Origin: CAYZNE01 sp964461035
GTDB lineage: Archaea; Nanobdellota; Nanobdellia; Woesearchaeales; CAYZNE01
DNA length: 64,000 bases
Direction of reading: 5' to 3'
Assembly (NCBI GenBank): GCA_964461035.1
Contig: CAYWRI010000004.1
Location: forward strand, 1-64,000
Below, piece after piece: positions 27,200-36,328 of the stretch. The translations under genes and the position numbers were made by a program. A model generated the notes under the pieces. That model was not told the DNA's origin and ran no database searches. It saw nothing but the letters and a program-made list of their open reading frames with translations. Each line of letters begins with the position of its first letter. Within the stretch, counting starts at the first letter, position 1.

Positions 27200-28275
27200 T
27201 GATTACGATTTAACATAAATTCTGCAAAAGCTTCAAAAAATTCTGTATCAATATCTAAATTTGCTAAATACTTTTTGGCCTGAATAATTAAATTAGTTGC
27301 ATAACTTTTACAATAATTTAATGCACCACATTCTTCTATTATTTTTGCAACTTTTTCTATTTCTTCTTTTGAAGCAGTTTTATTTCCTAAAGTTTTTATC
27401 AAAATTTTTTTATCTTTTTCAGAGCACAATTCTTTTGCTTTAATTATTAACAAAGTGTTTTTACCTTCTCTAATATCTGCACCCGAACTATTTCCTTTTG
27501 ATTCAGAAGAATAAATATCCATAATATCATCATGAATCTGAAATGCTGGAGCCATTGTTTCTGCAAATTTTACAAGTTTATTTATTTGATCTTCAGTAGC
27601 ATCAGCAAGTATTGCGCCAAACTTTATTGCAGAAACAAATAAGTAAGCAGTTTTAAGAAATATCATATTTAAATATTGCTCTTCTGAAATATTTTTATGA
27701 GTATAATCAACATCAAGAAGTTGACCTTTACCAACATGTTCATTGGTTTCGTAATAAATTTTTAGTAATTTTAGCTTTTTATCATTAGAAATATCAGATT
27801 CAAGAATTGTATTAATACCTAACATACTTAAAATATCTCCTGTAACTAATGCTTGTGAAACAATGTATTGTGCTTTTTTATCTTTAAAAAATAATTTTCC
27901 TTCAGTTTCAAAATATTCTTTATTTAGTGAATCTGTACAATAAGTATTGAAAAAAGAATTCATATTATCTGAATTTCTCCTAGTAAAATCTTCATCAATA
28001 ATATCATCATGTATGAGTGTGTAATTATGAAATAATTCTAATGACTGAGCTATTCTAATTATATCTTTATCATATTCTTTTTTTATAGATTTATATGTTG
28101 CAAGAATAAGTGCAGGTCGAAGTCGTTTACCACCTGTAAAAATAAAGTCTTTTAAAAAATTATAAACCTGTTTTAAGAATTTATCTTCTTCTTGATTAAT
28201 TTTCCCTTGAAATAATTGTTCTAATTCAATATTAATTTCTTGTTTAAATATTTTAAGCTGTTCTAAAAACTCCAT
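27196..28275 (-). CDS. Polyprenyl (geranylgeranyl-type) diphosphate synthase
   Basis: 359-residue all-trans prenyl transferase that condenses isopentenyl diphosphate with allylic diphosphates; in archaea this supplies C20 or longer chains for ether lipids. GGKRLRPALI (about 53-62), the first aspartate motif LIHDDIIDED, and the second motif FQIHDDIMDIYS are intact, as is KGNSSGADIREGKNTLL. An inserted segment (about 108-140, ending KDKKAQYIVSQ) makes it slightly longer than typical. Chain length cannot be read with confidence. Confidence 0.9.
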   Translation of the reverse strand: MEFLEQLKIFKQEINIELEQLFQGKINQEEDKFLKQVYNFLKDFIFTGGKRLRPALILATYKSIKKEYDKDIIRIAQSLELFHNYTLIHDDIIDEDFTRRNSDNMNSFFNTYCTDSLNKEYFETEGKLFFKDKKAQYIVSQALVTGDILSMLGINTILESDISNDKKLKLLKIYYETNEHVGKGQLLDVDYTHKNISEEQYLNMIFLKTAYLFVSAIKFGAILADATEDQINKLVKFAETMAPAFQIHDDIMDIYSSESKGNSSGADIREGKNTLLIIKAKELCSEKDKKILIKTLGNKTASKEEIEKVAKIIEECGALNYCKSYATNLIIQAKKYLANLDIDTEFFEAFAEFMLNRNH

Positions 28276-28399
28276 AAAATAAGCAGAATATTTATTCTTT
28301 ATAAATTATATGGATTTAATTTTATTAACTATTTAAAGTTCTCCTCTTAAAGAACAATCAATAACATTTTTAAATGAATATCTTTTCTCAAGTTTCATT

Positions 28400-28483
28400 G
28401 CCTCCGTAGCTTAGTGGTGGAGCGTGCGGCTGTTAAAGCTTATTGAAACCGCAAGGTCACCAGTTCAAACCTGGTCGGAGGCG
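28400..28483 (+). tRNA. tRNA-Asn (GTT) with a 12-base intron
   Basis: Acceptor stem gcctccg/cggaggc, D arm, T arm (accag-ttcaaac-ctggt). The anticodon stem tgcgg/ccgca encloses 19 bases rather than seven: loop ct-GTT-a, then aagcttattgaa (28436-28447), then a. The extra 12 bases sit after position 37, the usual site of archaeal tRNA introns. Anticodon GTT at 28432-28434. It is 10 bases before tRNA-Ile and about 1.9 kb from the AsnRS gene. Confidence 0.85.
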
Positions 28484-28493
28484 TTTTTATCTT

Positions 28494-28567
28494 GGCCCTG
28501 TAGCTTAGTCTGGTAGAGTGCTCGACTGATAATCGAGTGGTCCCGTGTTCAAATCACGGCAGGGCCA
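28494..28567 (+). tRNA. tRNA-Ile (GAT)
   Basis: Cloverleaf: acceptor ggccctg/cagggcc plus A, D arm with tagcttagtctggtagag, anticodon stem ctcga/tcgag with loop ctGATaa, T arm ccgtg-ttcaaat-cacgg. Anticodon GAT (28528-28530). No intron and no encoded CCA. Confidence 0.95.
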
Positions 28568-28578
28568 TACCTATAATA

Positions 28579-29289
28579 CTATTTCTTCATGTAATATGCT
28601 CGTTTATCAGAATCAAACTTTTCTATTGCATATCTCAAGCAAGTTCTAGGCATTGTTTCATGGTATTTTTCAAGAAATCTTTCTTCAACAGCCTGATCTT
28701 TTTTACCTATTTCTCTAAGCATCCAACCAACAGCTTTATGTATTAAATCATGTTTATCATAAAGCAGAATTCTTGCAATTTTAAGAGCATCTAAAAATTC
28801 ATTATCCTTTATAAATGCAAAACAAGATAGTATGGCTATTCTCTTTTTCCAAAGATGTTTAGTTTTGGCAAACGTATACAGAATATCTTTATTTTTATTT
28901 TTTAAATATTTTCCAACTATGTTTGGGGCGGTTAAATCCACAAGATCCCAATTATTTATATTATCTGCATTTCTAATATAAATATCAAATACTTTTTCCT
29001 GTTCTTCAGAATTTTTTTTATTATTTTTGAATTTAACTTCAAGTATTAATAATGCAATCAGTCTAAACTCATGTATTTTACTATTAAGCAATTCTTCTAT
29101 TGTTTCGTAATCCGCAGTTTTTGCAAATTTTTTACTTATTGCTCTGGATTCGGGATTTCTAAGACCTATGAATTTATCATTTTCACCATACTCGCCTTTT
29201 CCTGTTTTGAAATATCTTTGTGAATGTTGTGCATATTCTTTATTTGCCTTAAGCATTATTTCTTTTTCTATATTTTTTAAAATATTCAT
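28579..29289 (-). CDS. DNA alkylation repair protein (AlkD-like)
   Basis: 236 residues of HEAT-like helical repeats, the AlkD/AlkC family of DNA glycosylases that remove alkylated bases. Recognised by FIGLRNPESRAISKKFA, LLNSKIHEFRLIALLILEVK, NNWDLVDLTAPNIVGKYL, HLWKKRIAILSCFAFI and HDLIHKAVGWMLREIGKKD, the last being highly conserved in AlkD. Length is normal. It directly follows a methyltransferase gene (one base between), so both share an operon. Confidence 0.92.
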   Translation of the reverse strand: MNILKNIEKEIMLKANKEYAQHSQRYFKTGKGEYGENDKFIGLRNPESRAISKKFAKTADYETIEELLNSKIHEFRLIALLILEVKFKNNKKNSEEQEKVFDIYIRNADNINNWDLVDLTAPNIVGKYLKNKNKDILYTFAKTKHLWKKRIAILSCFAFIKDNEFLDALKIARILLYDKHDLIHKAVGWMLREIGKKDQAVEERFLEKYHETMPRTCLRYAIEKFDSDKRAYYMKK

Positions 29290-29290
29290 T

Positions 29291-29974
29291 TTATTTTTGA
29301 AGTGTTAAAAAAAGATTTTTGTCATCTTTCTGACTTTTTATAATTTTAAAATCTACTTTTTCACAAAGAGTCTTTATTTCTTCTTCATCAAATAAATAAT
29401 AATACCTATCAAAAACTTCTCCACCAGAATTTACAGTGTAATGAACTCTTACAATTTTATTTTTTTTATTTGTAAATAAGAACTTTCCTTTTTTTAAGTT
29501 TTTTTCTATGAATTCACTTTTAGGAAACCAATTAATTATTATTGCTTTAGCATCTTTTTTCATTACTCTTTTAATTTCTTGAAGTGCTTTAAGTTGATCT
29601 TTTGATTTAAGATTATGATGAAGTGCAGCATTACACATTACAATATCAAAACTTTCATTAGTGTAATCAAGATTTATCATAGAACAAACTTTAGCACCAA
29701 ACCCTTTTTTCTTTATTATATTAATTTGTCCTTCAGAAAAATCACAACCTTTAATATTCTCTTTTGAATAACCAATTTTAAGCGCGGCTTCCATATCTCT
29801 TCCTGTTCCGCATCCAACATCCAGTAGAATTAAATCTTCTTTATTTTTTTGTTCTTTTAGAAAACTCTTAACAATATCCCAACTTATTCTATGTTTAATA
29901 TCCCAATGTTCAGAAACAGAATTATATGTGTTTCTAGTAATTTCTTGATATTTTTGACATTCTTCTTGATTCAT
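29291..29974 (-). CDS. SAM-dependent methyltransferase (class I)
   Basis: 227 residues with a Rossmann methyltransferase core: motif I LLDVGCGTGRDMEAAL, motif II around IKGCDFSEGQIN, motif IV DIVMCNAALHH and motif V. The N-terminal QKYQEITRNTYNSVSEHWDI and the C-terminal region recall the Trm9/ABH8-type tRNA wobble-uridine methyltransferases, which would pair with Elp3, but small-molecule methyltransferases are not excluded. ATG at 29974 is preferred over 29983 because the TATA-like tract (near 29997-30006) is about 27 bases upstream. Confidence 0.75.
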   Translation of the reverse strand: MNQEECQKYQEITRNTYNSVSEHWDIKHRISWDIVKSFLKEQKNKEDLILLDVGCGTGRDMEAALKIGYSKENIKGCDFSEGQINIIKKKGFGAKVCSMINLDYTNESFDIVMCNAALHHNLKSKDQLKALQEIKRVMKKDAKAIIINWFPKSEFIEKNLKKGKFLFTNKKNKIVRVHYTVNSGGEVFDRYYYLFDEEEIKTLCEKVDFKIIKSQKDDKNLFLTLQK

Positions 29975-30184
29975 TATTGACATAATTATTAGATATATTA
30001 TAAAATTATTGGTGCATATTAGTGAACTGATAGCTTTTTCAGACTAATCTATTTTAGAATTTTTAATCTTATTTTTTTTCAGAATTTACAAAAAAATTAG
30101 CGCGTGAAGAGTTAAAAAATATAAAAAGAATATTTTTAATTACTATACAATAAATTTATAAAAAAACCCATCTTCTTTATAGTT
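29975..30184. other. Intergenic region without a clear gene
   Basis: Part of a 380-base gap between the methyltransferase and asnS. It holds the minus-strand TATA-like tract of the methyltransferase gene and, at 30151-30160 (taaatttata), a plus-strand TATA-like tract for the small frame that follows. Nothing else is seen. Confidence 0.35.
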
Positions 30185-30283
30185 ATGGCAAAAATAAGTT
30201 ATTATTTATCAACGGCCTCAGGCTCTAGAAAAGTTTTTAAGCTACTTCTTCATAATTGTAATAATATTAATAATTTAAATTAA
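30185..30283 (+). CDS. Possible 32-residue leaderless small protein
   Basis: MAKISYYLSTASGSRKVFKL followed by a short Asn-rich end. A TATA-like box (30151-30160) lies about 28 bases before the ATG, the spacing expected for a leaderless archaeal mRNA. No relatives recognised. Composition is slightly richer in GC than the flanks. Support is limited to promoter spacing. Confidence 0.25.
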   Translation: MAKISYYLSTASGSRKVFKLLLHNCNNINNLN

Positions 30284-30354
30284 ACTTTTTAAACATCGTT
30301 TTTTTAATTTTACATAAAATTTATATAAAAATAACATTATTCAGAGGTAATAAA

Positions 30355-31674
30355 ATGGAAGAAACAAGATTAGATAAAAAATTCATAAGTATTAAAACAG
30401 CTTTAGAAAAAAAATCAGGAAAAGTCTCAGTTAGAGGCTGGTGTTATAGAGAACGAGGATCAAACGCAGTAAGATTTATTATTATGCGAGATTCTACAAA
30501 TATTATTCAATGTGTTTTTGATAAAGAAAAAGTTTCTGAAGAAATGTGGGAACAAAGTCAAAAGATAAAAATGGAAGCGTCTTTTCAAGTGACCGGAGAA
30601 CTTTCAGAAAACTCTAAGGCGCCTACAGGTTATGAAATTCATGTTGAAGAACTTGAAATAGTTGGATTATCAGATACATACCCAATATCCAAAGATTTTA
30701 GTCCTGAATTCTTACTTGACAACAGACATTTATGGTTAAGAAGTAGAAAAATGACTTCAATCTTGAAAATAAGAAGTACTGTTTTTGGAGCAATAGATGA
30801 ATACTTTAAAACTAATGGTTTTTACGAATATCATTCTCCTGTTTTGCAGAGTGTTCAATGTGAAGGTGGTTCAACACTTTTCAATGTTGACTTCTTTGGT
30901 AAAAAAGGTGTTTTTTTAGCTCAAACTTGGCAATTATATGCAGAACCCGCAATCTTTGCACTTGAAAAAATATATACGATTGCGCCTTCTTTTAGAGCAG
31001 AAAAATCAAAAACATCAAGACACTTATGCGAATACTGGCATGCTGAAATGGAAATGGCGTGGTCAACTTTTGAAGATATTCAAGATCATGGTGAAAAGTT
31101 AATAAAATTTATTGTTGCCACTGTTCTTGAAAAAAACAGTTCTGAACTCGAACTTCTAAAAAGAGACATAAATAAATTAAAACCTGTTGTTGAAAAACCT
31201 TTTGTTAGGATGACTTACAGTGAATCATTGATAATATTAAAAGAAAAATGTAATATAGAAATTCCTTGGGGTAAAGACTTGAGAACAATCGAAGAAGATA
31301 AATTATCATCTTTGTACGATGTTCCTATAATTTGTACAAATTATCCCAAAGAAGTAAAAGCATTTTACATGATGCAAGATAATGAAGATCCAAGAACTGT
31401 TTTGGGTGTTGATTTTATAGCGCCTGAAGGTTATGGTGAAATAATTGGTGGAAGCCAAAGAGAACATGACATAGAAAAAATCAAAAAAAATCTTCTTGAT
31501 TCAGGAGAAAAGCCTGAAGAATATGAATTTTATATGGACACAAGAAAATATGGTTCTGTTCCTCATGGAGGTTTTGGATTAGGTGTTGAAAGAGTAATAT
31601 CTTGGGTTTGCGGTCTTGACAATATCAAAGATGCAATTCCATTCCCAAGAACAATGCTAAGGTGGAAACCTTAG
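30355..31674 (+). CDS. asnS: Asparaginyl-tRNA synthetase
   Basis: 439-residue class IIb synthetase. OB-fold anticodon-binding domain (about 15-110; GKVSVRGWCYRERGSNAVRF, DSTNIIQCVFDKE), then the catalytic core with motif 2 (FRAEKSKTSRHLCEYWHAEM) and motif 3 (PHGGFGLGVERVISWVCG). IIGGSQREHDI and the ending IPFPRT support AsnRS rather than AspRS. It charges the tRNA-Asn encoded about 1.9 kb upstream. A ttcagaggtaataaa leader provides a Shine-Dalgarno-like gaggt. Confidence 0.95.
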   Translation: MEETRLDKKFISIKTALEKKSGKVSVRGWCYRERGSNAVRFIIMRDSTNIIQCVFDKEKVSEEMWEQSQKIKMEASFQVTGELSENSKAPTGYEIHVEELEIVGLSDTYPISKDFSPEFLLDNRHLWLRSRKMTSILKIRSTVFGAIDEYFKTNGFYEYHSPVLQSVQCEGGSTLFNVDFFGKKGVFLAQTWQLYAEPAIFALEKIYTIAPSFRAEKSKTSRHLCEYWHAEMEMAWSTFEDIQDHGEKLIKFIVATVLEKNSSELELLKRDINKLKPVVEKPFVRMTYSESLIILKEKCNIEIPWGKDLRTIEEDKLSSLYDVPIICTNYPKEVKAFYMMQDNEDPRTVLGVDFIAPEGYGEIIGGSQREHDIEKIKKNLLDSGEKPEEYEFYMDTRKYGSVPHGGFGLGVERVISWVCGLDNIKDAIPFPRTMLRWKP

Positions 31675-31759
31675 TTTTCTTTCTTTCTTTGTTTTCATAA
31701 ATAAAAAACAAACGTTTATTAATTGTTTTGGTTTCCTCTTCTTCTTATTATATTAAAAA

Positions 31760-31798
31760 AGAGGTTTGATGGCAAAATTTTAATAAATGCAAGCCTCT
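31760..31798 (+). promoter_or_regulatory. Hairpin upstream of the sensor gene
   Basis: agaggtttg/caagcctct form a nine-pair stem (one G-T pair) around a 21-base AT-rich loop, ending 19 bases before the sensor ATG. A TATA-like tract (attatattaaa) lies immediately before. It could be a leader hairpin or an operator. Confidence 0.35.
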
Positions 31799-31817
31799 GA
31801 CTTGTTCTACTAGGAAA

Positions 31818-33353
31818 ATGACAGATAGTGATGTAAGTGAAAGGAAACTTGAAGAAAGAATAGAATCATTTAGCTTAGTTTTTGCTCAACTGCCAGATCC
31901 AAAAATTATTATGGATGCTAATTTCAATATAATCTCAATTAATAAACCATTTGAAGAGTTGTATGGTTATTCTTTGGAAGATGTTTTAGGAAAAAGACTT
32001 AGCTTGTTAAATGCTGAGCAAGTAACAAAAGAGATTCAGCAAGATATTTATAAAACCATTTCTACTAATGGAATATGGATAGGATCTCTCTTAAATATGA
32101 CAAAATCTGGTCATAAGTTTATCTGTGAGACAAAGATTTCAGCATTAATTGATGAGCAGGGCATACCATTTGCTTATGTTGGAACTCAAACAGATATCAC
32201 AGAAAAAAAGAAAGTAGAAAACTTAAAGGCTGTTCTATACCAAATTTCTGAAGCAGTAAGTTTTTCAAGTAGCCTTGAGGAGTTATTAGAAATTATTTGC
32301 AAAAAGGTCGATTTAATCATTGACACGACCAATTTCTATGTTGCACTTTACGATGAAGAAGATGATCTGTATTCTTTTCCTTATTGCATTGATGAACATG
32401 AAGAGTTGACGGAATTTACACCACAGCAACTTCGAAAAAGCCTCACTGACTATGTAAGAAGAACCGGTGCTCCTTTTATGTCTGATGATAAAACCGACAA
32501 AATGCTGAAACTAAATGGTGAAGTTGAACTTGTCGGCACTCCTTCTTATCAATGGCTTGGAGTACCCCTTAAAACAGCAAAATCAATTATCGGCGTGGTT
32601 GCGGTTCAAAGTTATTCTAACCCTGCCTTGTATACTTCAGATGATTTGGAATTGATGACATTTGTATCAGAACAAATTGCACTTGCTATTGAGCACAAGC
32701 AGACTGAAGAAGAATTAAAAGAAAGCGAAGAAAAATACCGTCAGCTATTTGATAATAGTATAATTGGACAGTTTATCACAAAACCTGACGGAACAATACT
32801 TGATTGTAATCTGAAATTCGCACAGATGTTTGGATATGAATCAAAAGAAGAAATCAAAAAAATGAGTGCTAAGGATTTATATCAAGATCAAAAGATGAGA
32901 AATAAGTTCTTATAAGAGATTGCAAAGTTGGGAAGAGTTATGAATTATAAATCAAAATTCGAAAATATAATTATGGGGGAAACAATGCACACTCTAGAAA
33001 ATTCATATGGGGTAACTGATGATACAGGAAAAATAATAAGAATAGAAGGGTCAATACAAGATGTAACTGTTTTTAGAAATGCTGAAGAGTTAATTACTCG
33101 TGAAAGATTAGCACTGACCTATGCACATCACGTGGGTTCACCACTTGGTGTATTAACTGCTGCTCTGGACTTTTTAGAAGATGAAATTAATGATTCTGAC
33201 GACGGACGTGCTGCTTTTCGTGACGTAATGGCTGCTTATAACCGAGCTTTATTAATTATTAAAAAAACACGAGACGCTCTTTTGTCTGATACAATAGAAT
33301 ATACAGGACAACTTGGAAAAAATACTATGTATAAAATTGGAGAAAAAAAATGA
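31818..33353 (+). pseudogene. PAS-GAF-PAS sensor kinase interrupted by an in-frame stop
   Basis: The first frame (31818-32915) encodes a PAS domain (about 15-135; DANFNIISINKPFEELYGYS, VGTQTDITEKKK), a GAF domain (about 150-295) and the start of a second PAS (IGQFITKPDGTILDCNLKFA). A TAA at 32913-32915 follows NKFL. In the same frame it continues GRVMNYKSKFENI, IEGSIQDVT (end of PAS) and a DHp-like H-box LTYAHHVGSPLGVL, ending at 33353. So one nonsense codon breaks the gene within PAS2. No HATPase domain follows. The sensor overlaps the response regulator by four bases (ATGA). Codon use is less AT-biased than neighbours, which suggests transfer. Confidence 0.75.
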
Positions 33354-33865
33354 AACAAATTGAAATACCAGGTAAATATAACTCAAAGAGCTATATTGTG
33401 AATGTGGCTGATGCTGATGATAATAGGACTTTTAATATTACGGTTATAGATGATGATGATTACATGCGTTGGGCATTAAACAAACAGATTGAAAAGAAAT
33501 GGGTTAATAAGTCTGGCATCGCTAAAGACACATTAGATGGAGATATATGGACGTATAATCCTGTCATCGCTAAAGACACATTAGATGGAGAAATATTATT
33601 TGAAGAAGCAAAGAAGTTAGATGTTAGATTAGATATACTAATTCAGGACATTAAAATGCCTGGAGGAATGCCAAATGGACTTGATTTTGTGGATAAAATA
33701 CGAGAGGTATATGAAATAAATATGATTATTTTTATATCTGGAGCCGGTATGGAACCTGAAACAAAGAGAAGAATAGAAGAAGGAGGATATATGTTCTTCG
33801 AAAAAGATAGCCCCACTTTTTATAAAGATTTGAAACGTGTTATTGACCAATACATATCAAAATAA
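33350..33865 (+). CDS. Response regulator receiver protein
   Basis: 171 residues, a single receiver domain with acidic residues FNITVIDDDDYMRWAL, phospho-acceptor aspartate in ILIQDIKMPGGMPNGLD, switch residue in FISGAG and lysine in FFEKDSPTF. No output domain. An insertion of about 30 residues after the first helix contains a tandem repeat, IAKDTLDG-DIWTYNPV-IAKDTLDG. It overlaps the sensor stop (ATGA), so the pair was translated together. With no output domain it may act by protein contact. Confidence 0.85.
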   Translation: MKQIEIPGKYNSKSYIVNVADADDNRTFNITVIDDDDYMRWALNKQIEKKWVNKSGIAKDTLDGDIWTYNPVIAKDTLDGEILFEEAKKLDVRLDILIQDIKMPGGMPNGLDFVDKIREVYEINMIIFISGAGMEPETKRRIEEGGYMFFEKDSPTFYKDLKRVIDQYISK

Positions 33866-33981
33866 AAAGTCTGTGAAATTAATATTTTACGAAAATTCTT
33901 ATTTTTCACGAACACTAAATATCAACATTCTTAGAATTAGAAAATAAATAAATTTAATAATTATGAATCATTAAAATAAAT

Positions 33982-35034
33982 TCAATCTTTAAAAGAATCC
34001 ATTTCTTGTTTTATTCTTTCAGTGAAATGTTTAAAGTCTTCAGCACGTATATTAGCACCACAAGCGTTTTTGTGTCCTCCACCATATGCTGCTTCGAATT
34101 CAGGTAAAACTTTTTCTAAAACAGATCTAACATCATGTTTCTGAGATCGAAGAGAACAATGCATAAAATCAAATTTTTTCCTTGCAACAATTATAAATTT
34201 ATCAGGATTTCTGTGTTGAATTTCATTACTTAATATTGCTGAGAATGAAAACTGTTCATCATCATATGTAAAAACTAATAATTCATCTTTTTTCTTTTTT
34301 ACACTATTAATAAGCTCATCATATCGTTCATTCATGCTGTTAAAATGTTTATTTATGAATTTTGCTTTAGGAGAACTCACTTCCATAATTTCTATTGGAT
34401 CAGTTATTCTGCTGAGGATTTTAACACAGGTATTTACTTTTTTTCTTGTGCCTTTTAAACAAGAATTAAATATTTTAACTAATCTTCCAATTTTTTGATC
34501 GAATAAAGCTTCAGAAGGATTTGTGATTTCAGGATTTAATAAACCAGGATATAATTCATTAAATTCTTTAGAAAAATCAGGAATATACCAATCTGAAATA
34601 CAACCAACTTCTGCAATCCAAAGATTTTCAGGATTTTTCTTTTGAGTTATTTTATATGCCCAGAAACTTACAGGACTATTATCTTCTTTATCGTTTTTAA
34701 GAGGATTAAAATAATCTACTTTTCTGGACTCATCCGTAATTGGGTGATGATCAATCCACAAAATAGGAACTTTAGCTTTATCAATAAATTCTTCAGAAAC
34801 TTGGGGTTTATCTAATATGATTATTCTATCTGGTGCATATTCTTCTACATTTCTTAAATATTGTGTGTTAAGATCGGGAGATGTTTTAATAGGTATTCCT
34901 TTGCCATCTCCAATATACTTGTAAACCATTAAAAAGCTACATAATCCGTCTGGGTCATCGTCAAAAAAGATTAAAGGTCGGTGTGTATTATCAAGGATTT
35001 CTCTTATTTTTTTAATTTCATCATTGCTTATCAT
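33982..35034 (-). CDS. DHH-family phosphoesterase (RecJ/NrnA-like)
   Basis: 350 residues. DHH domain: FFDDDPDGLCSFLMVYKYI (Asp ligands), ILDKP, WIDHHPI (the DHH motif). DHHA1 domain at the C-terminus with AYGGGHKNACGANI. Such enzymes act on single-stranded DNA, short oligonucleotides or cyclic dinucleotides; archaeal RecJ-like proteins are linked to replication (GAN) or RNA decay. Motifs are complete, so the enzyme should be active; its exact substrate is not predictable. Confidence 0.88.
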   Translation of the reverse strand: MISNDEIKKIREILDNTHRPLIFFDDDPDGLCSFLMVYKYIGDGKGIPIKTSPDLNTQYLRNVEEYAPDRIIILDKPQVSEEFIDKAKVPILWIDHHPITDESRKVDYFNPLKNDKEDNSPVSFWAYKITQKKNPENLWIAEVGCISDWYIPDFSKEFNELYPGLLNPEITNPSEALFDQKIGRLVKIFNSCLKGTRKKVNTCVKILSRITDPIEIMEVSSPKAKFINKHFNSMNERYDELINSVKKKKDELLVFTYDDEQFSFSAILSNEIQHRNPDKFIIVARKKFDFMHCSLRSQKHDVRSVLEKVLPEFEAAYGGGHKNACGANIRAEDFKHFTERIKQEMDSFKD

Positions 35035-35088
35035 TAAACCCTAAGAAAAAACACAATATTTAAAAATGTGTTTGTTTTCTTCGAATAA

Positions 35089-35357
35089 GTAGGCAAGTAG
35101 CTAATTTTCGCTCCTAGAGTGAGGAAAGTCTGCCCACTATAAAAGGTTAGCACAAATGTGTGTTCTGAAAAGAACGGCAACCACTCAGAAACGGTACCTC
35201 TTAAGTTAAGAATGATGGATTAAATCCGGACATTTCTTAAGGATGGTTGAAACGGTGAGCCCTAACTAGTGCAAGTCGTTGTGGCGCTTAGTAGAATATT
35301 AGCAAGGTCCATCCAGCATGCTTGGGATCTACAGAAGGCAGCTTATAACTTGTCTAC
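35089..35357 (+). ncRNA. rnpB: RNase P RNA
   Basis: RNA component of RNase P, which trims 5' leaders from tRNA precursors. It contains the universal gaggaaagtc (35121-35130, CR-I) and acagaaggcagcttata (about 35331-35347, CR-V). The ends pair as P1: gtaggcaagt (35089-35098) with acttgtctac (35348-35357). A TATA-like aatatttaaaa (near 35056) fits a start at about 35085-35089. At about 269 bases it is a normal archaeal size. Confidence 0.93.
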
Positions 35358-35381
35358 ACTTTTATTAAAAAGAGGTCGAAA

Positions 35382-36035
35382 ATGAGAAAATTCCTAATAT
35401 TAATTTCTTTACTTAGTTTATCAGTTATATTATTATCTTCATGTGGAACAAAGTATATTTGTGCTGATGGTTCAGAAGTTTCTGATGCTGCATCATGTCC
35501 ATATGATGAATTATCTAAAGTAGCTGAGAGAGAAGCAACCAAATATGCAGAAGATTATGTTAAAGCCTATGTTAGATACCTTGATATGGCTACAACAACT
35601 GTGAACACTTATAGAGAATTAGGAAACTATCGTGTTAATTTTGTTCTATCTGAAAAATCAGGAGAAGCACACGAGGTAATAATACAAATTGACAGAATGA
35701 CTGGAACACCTTCATGTGTTTTTGGATGTGATATTTTTATTCCTAAAATAAATTCTTTTTCTGCGATTTACAATTCATCATTCATATCAGAAAGAAATTC
35801 GAGATACTTAAACATAGTTTATGTTGTTGAAGATTCAGATATAATTTCTTGTGAAGGAACATACACTACTGAATCAGATGAAGGAATGGAAACTCAGGAT
35901 TGTATTTTAGGTAAACTTATTACGGAAGATTATGATCTTCCAGTAGAATTAATAACTTCTTACGAAGAAAACTCTGAGTTAATTGTCGATTGGACAGAGG
36001 GTAAAGCAGCCTACACGCTAGAGATTCTTGAGTGA
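35382..36035 (+). CDS. Putative lipoprotein
   Basis: 217 residues with a lipoprotein-type signal: basic start MRKFLILISLLSLSVILLSS followed by Cys at about 21 (LLSSC-G). The mature part has two cysteine pairs (YICADGSEVSDAASC, PSCVFGCDIF) and ISCEGTYTTESDEG, likely disulphide-bonded, and strands typical of a small extracellular domain. No known family. An agaggt Shine-Dalgarno-like tract precedes the ATG. It lies just downstream of rnpB. Confidence 0.7.
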   Translation: MRKFLILISLLSLSVILLSSCGTKYICADGSEVSDAASCPYDELSKVAEREATKYAEDYVKAYVRYLDMATTTVNTYRELGNYRVNFVLSEKSGEAHEVIIQIDRMTGTPSCVFGCDIFIPKINSFSAIYNSSFISERNSRYLNIVYVVEDSDIISCEGTYTTESDEGMETQDCILGKLITEDYDLPVELITSYEENSELIVDWTEGKAAYTLEILE

Positions 36036-36328
36036 TTTTTTATTTTTTATTTTTTAATAAATGTTTGCTAAAGTTTTATAAAAGATGCTGCATTCCTATT
36101 TATTAAGAGATAATAATAATATTCTGTGATTCAATCTTTGAATATTTCTTTTAATTAATATTTCGACAAATAAATCTTTTATTTGTAAAAAATTTTGTGA
36201 TTTGACTAAATCTACAATTTTGGAAAACTAACCGAATTCATTTACTCCTTTTTGTGCTAATTGAATTTATAGACTTTTTTATTAGAAATGTTATTATCTT
36301 CTGAATTAATTATACGAGGTATACTAAA
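36036..36328. other. Intergenic region, AT-rich
   Basis: 293 bases between the lipoprotein and the next small gene. I see no gene, repeat or stable hairpin apart from T-rich tracts just after the lipoprotein stop (tttttattttttattttttt), which could terminate transcription. Confidence 0.35.
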
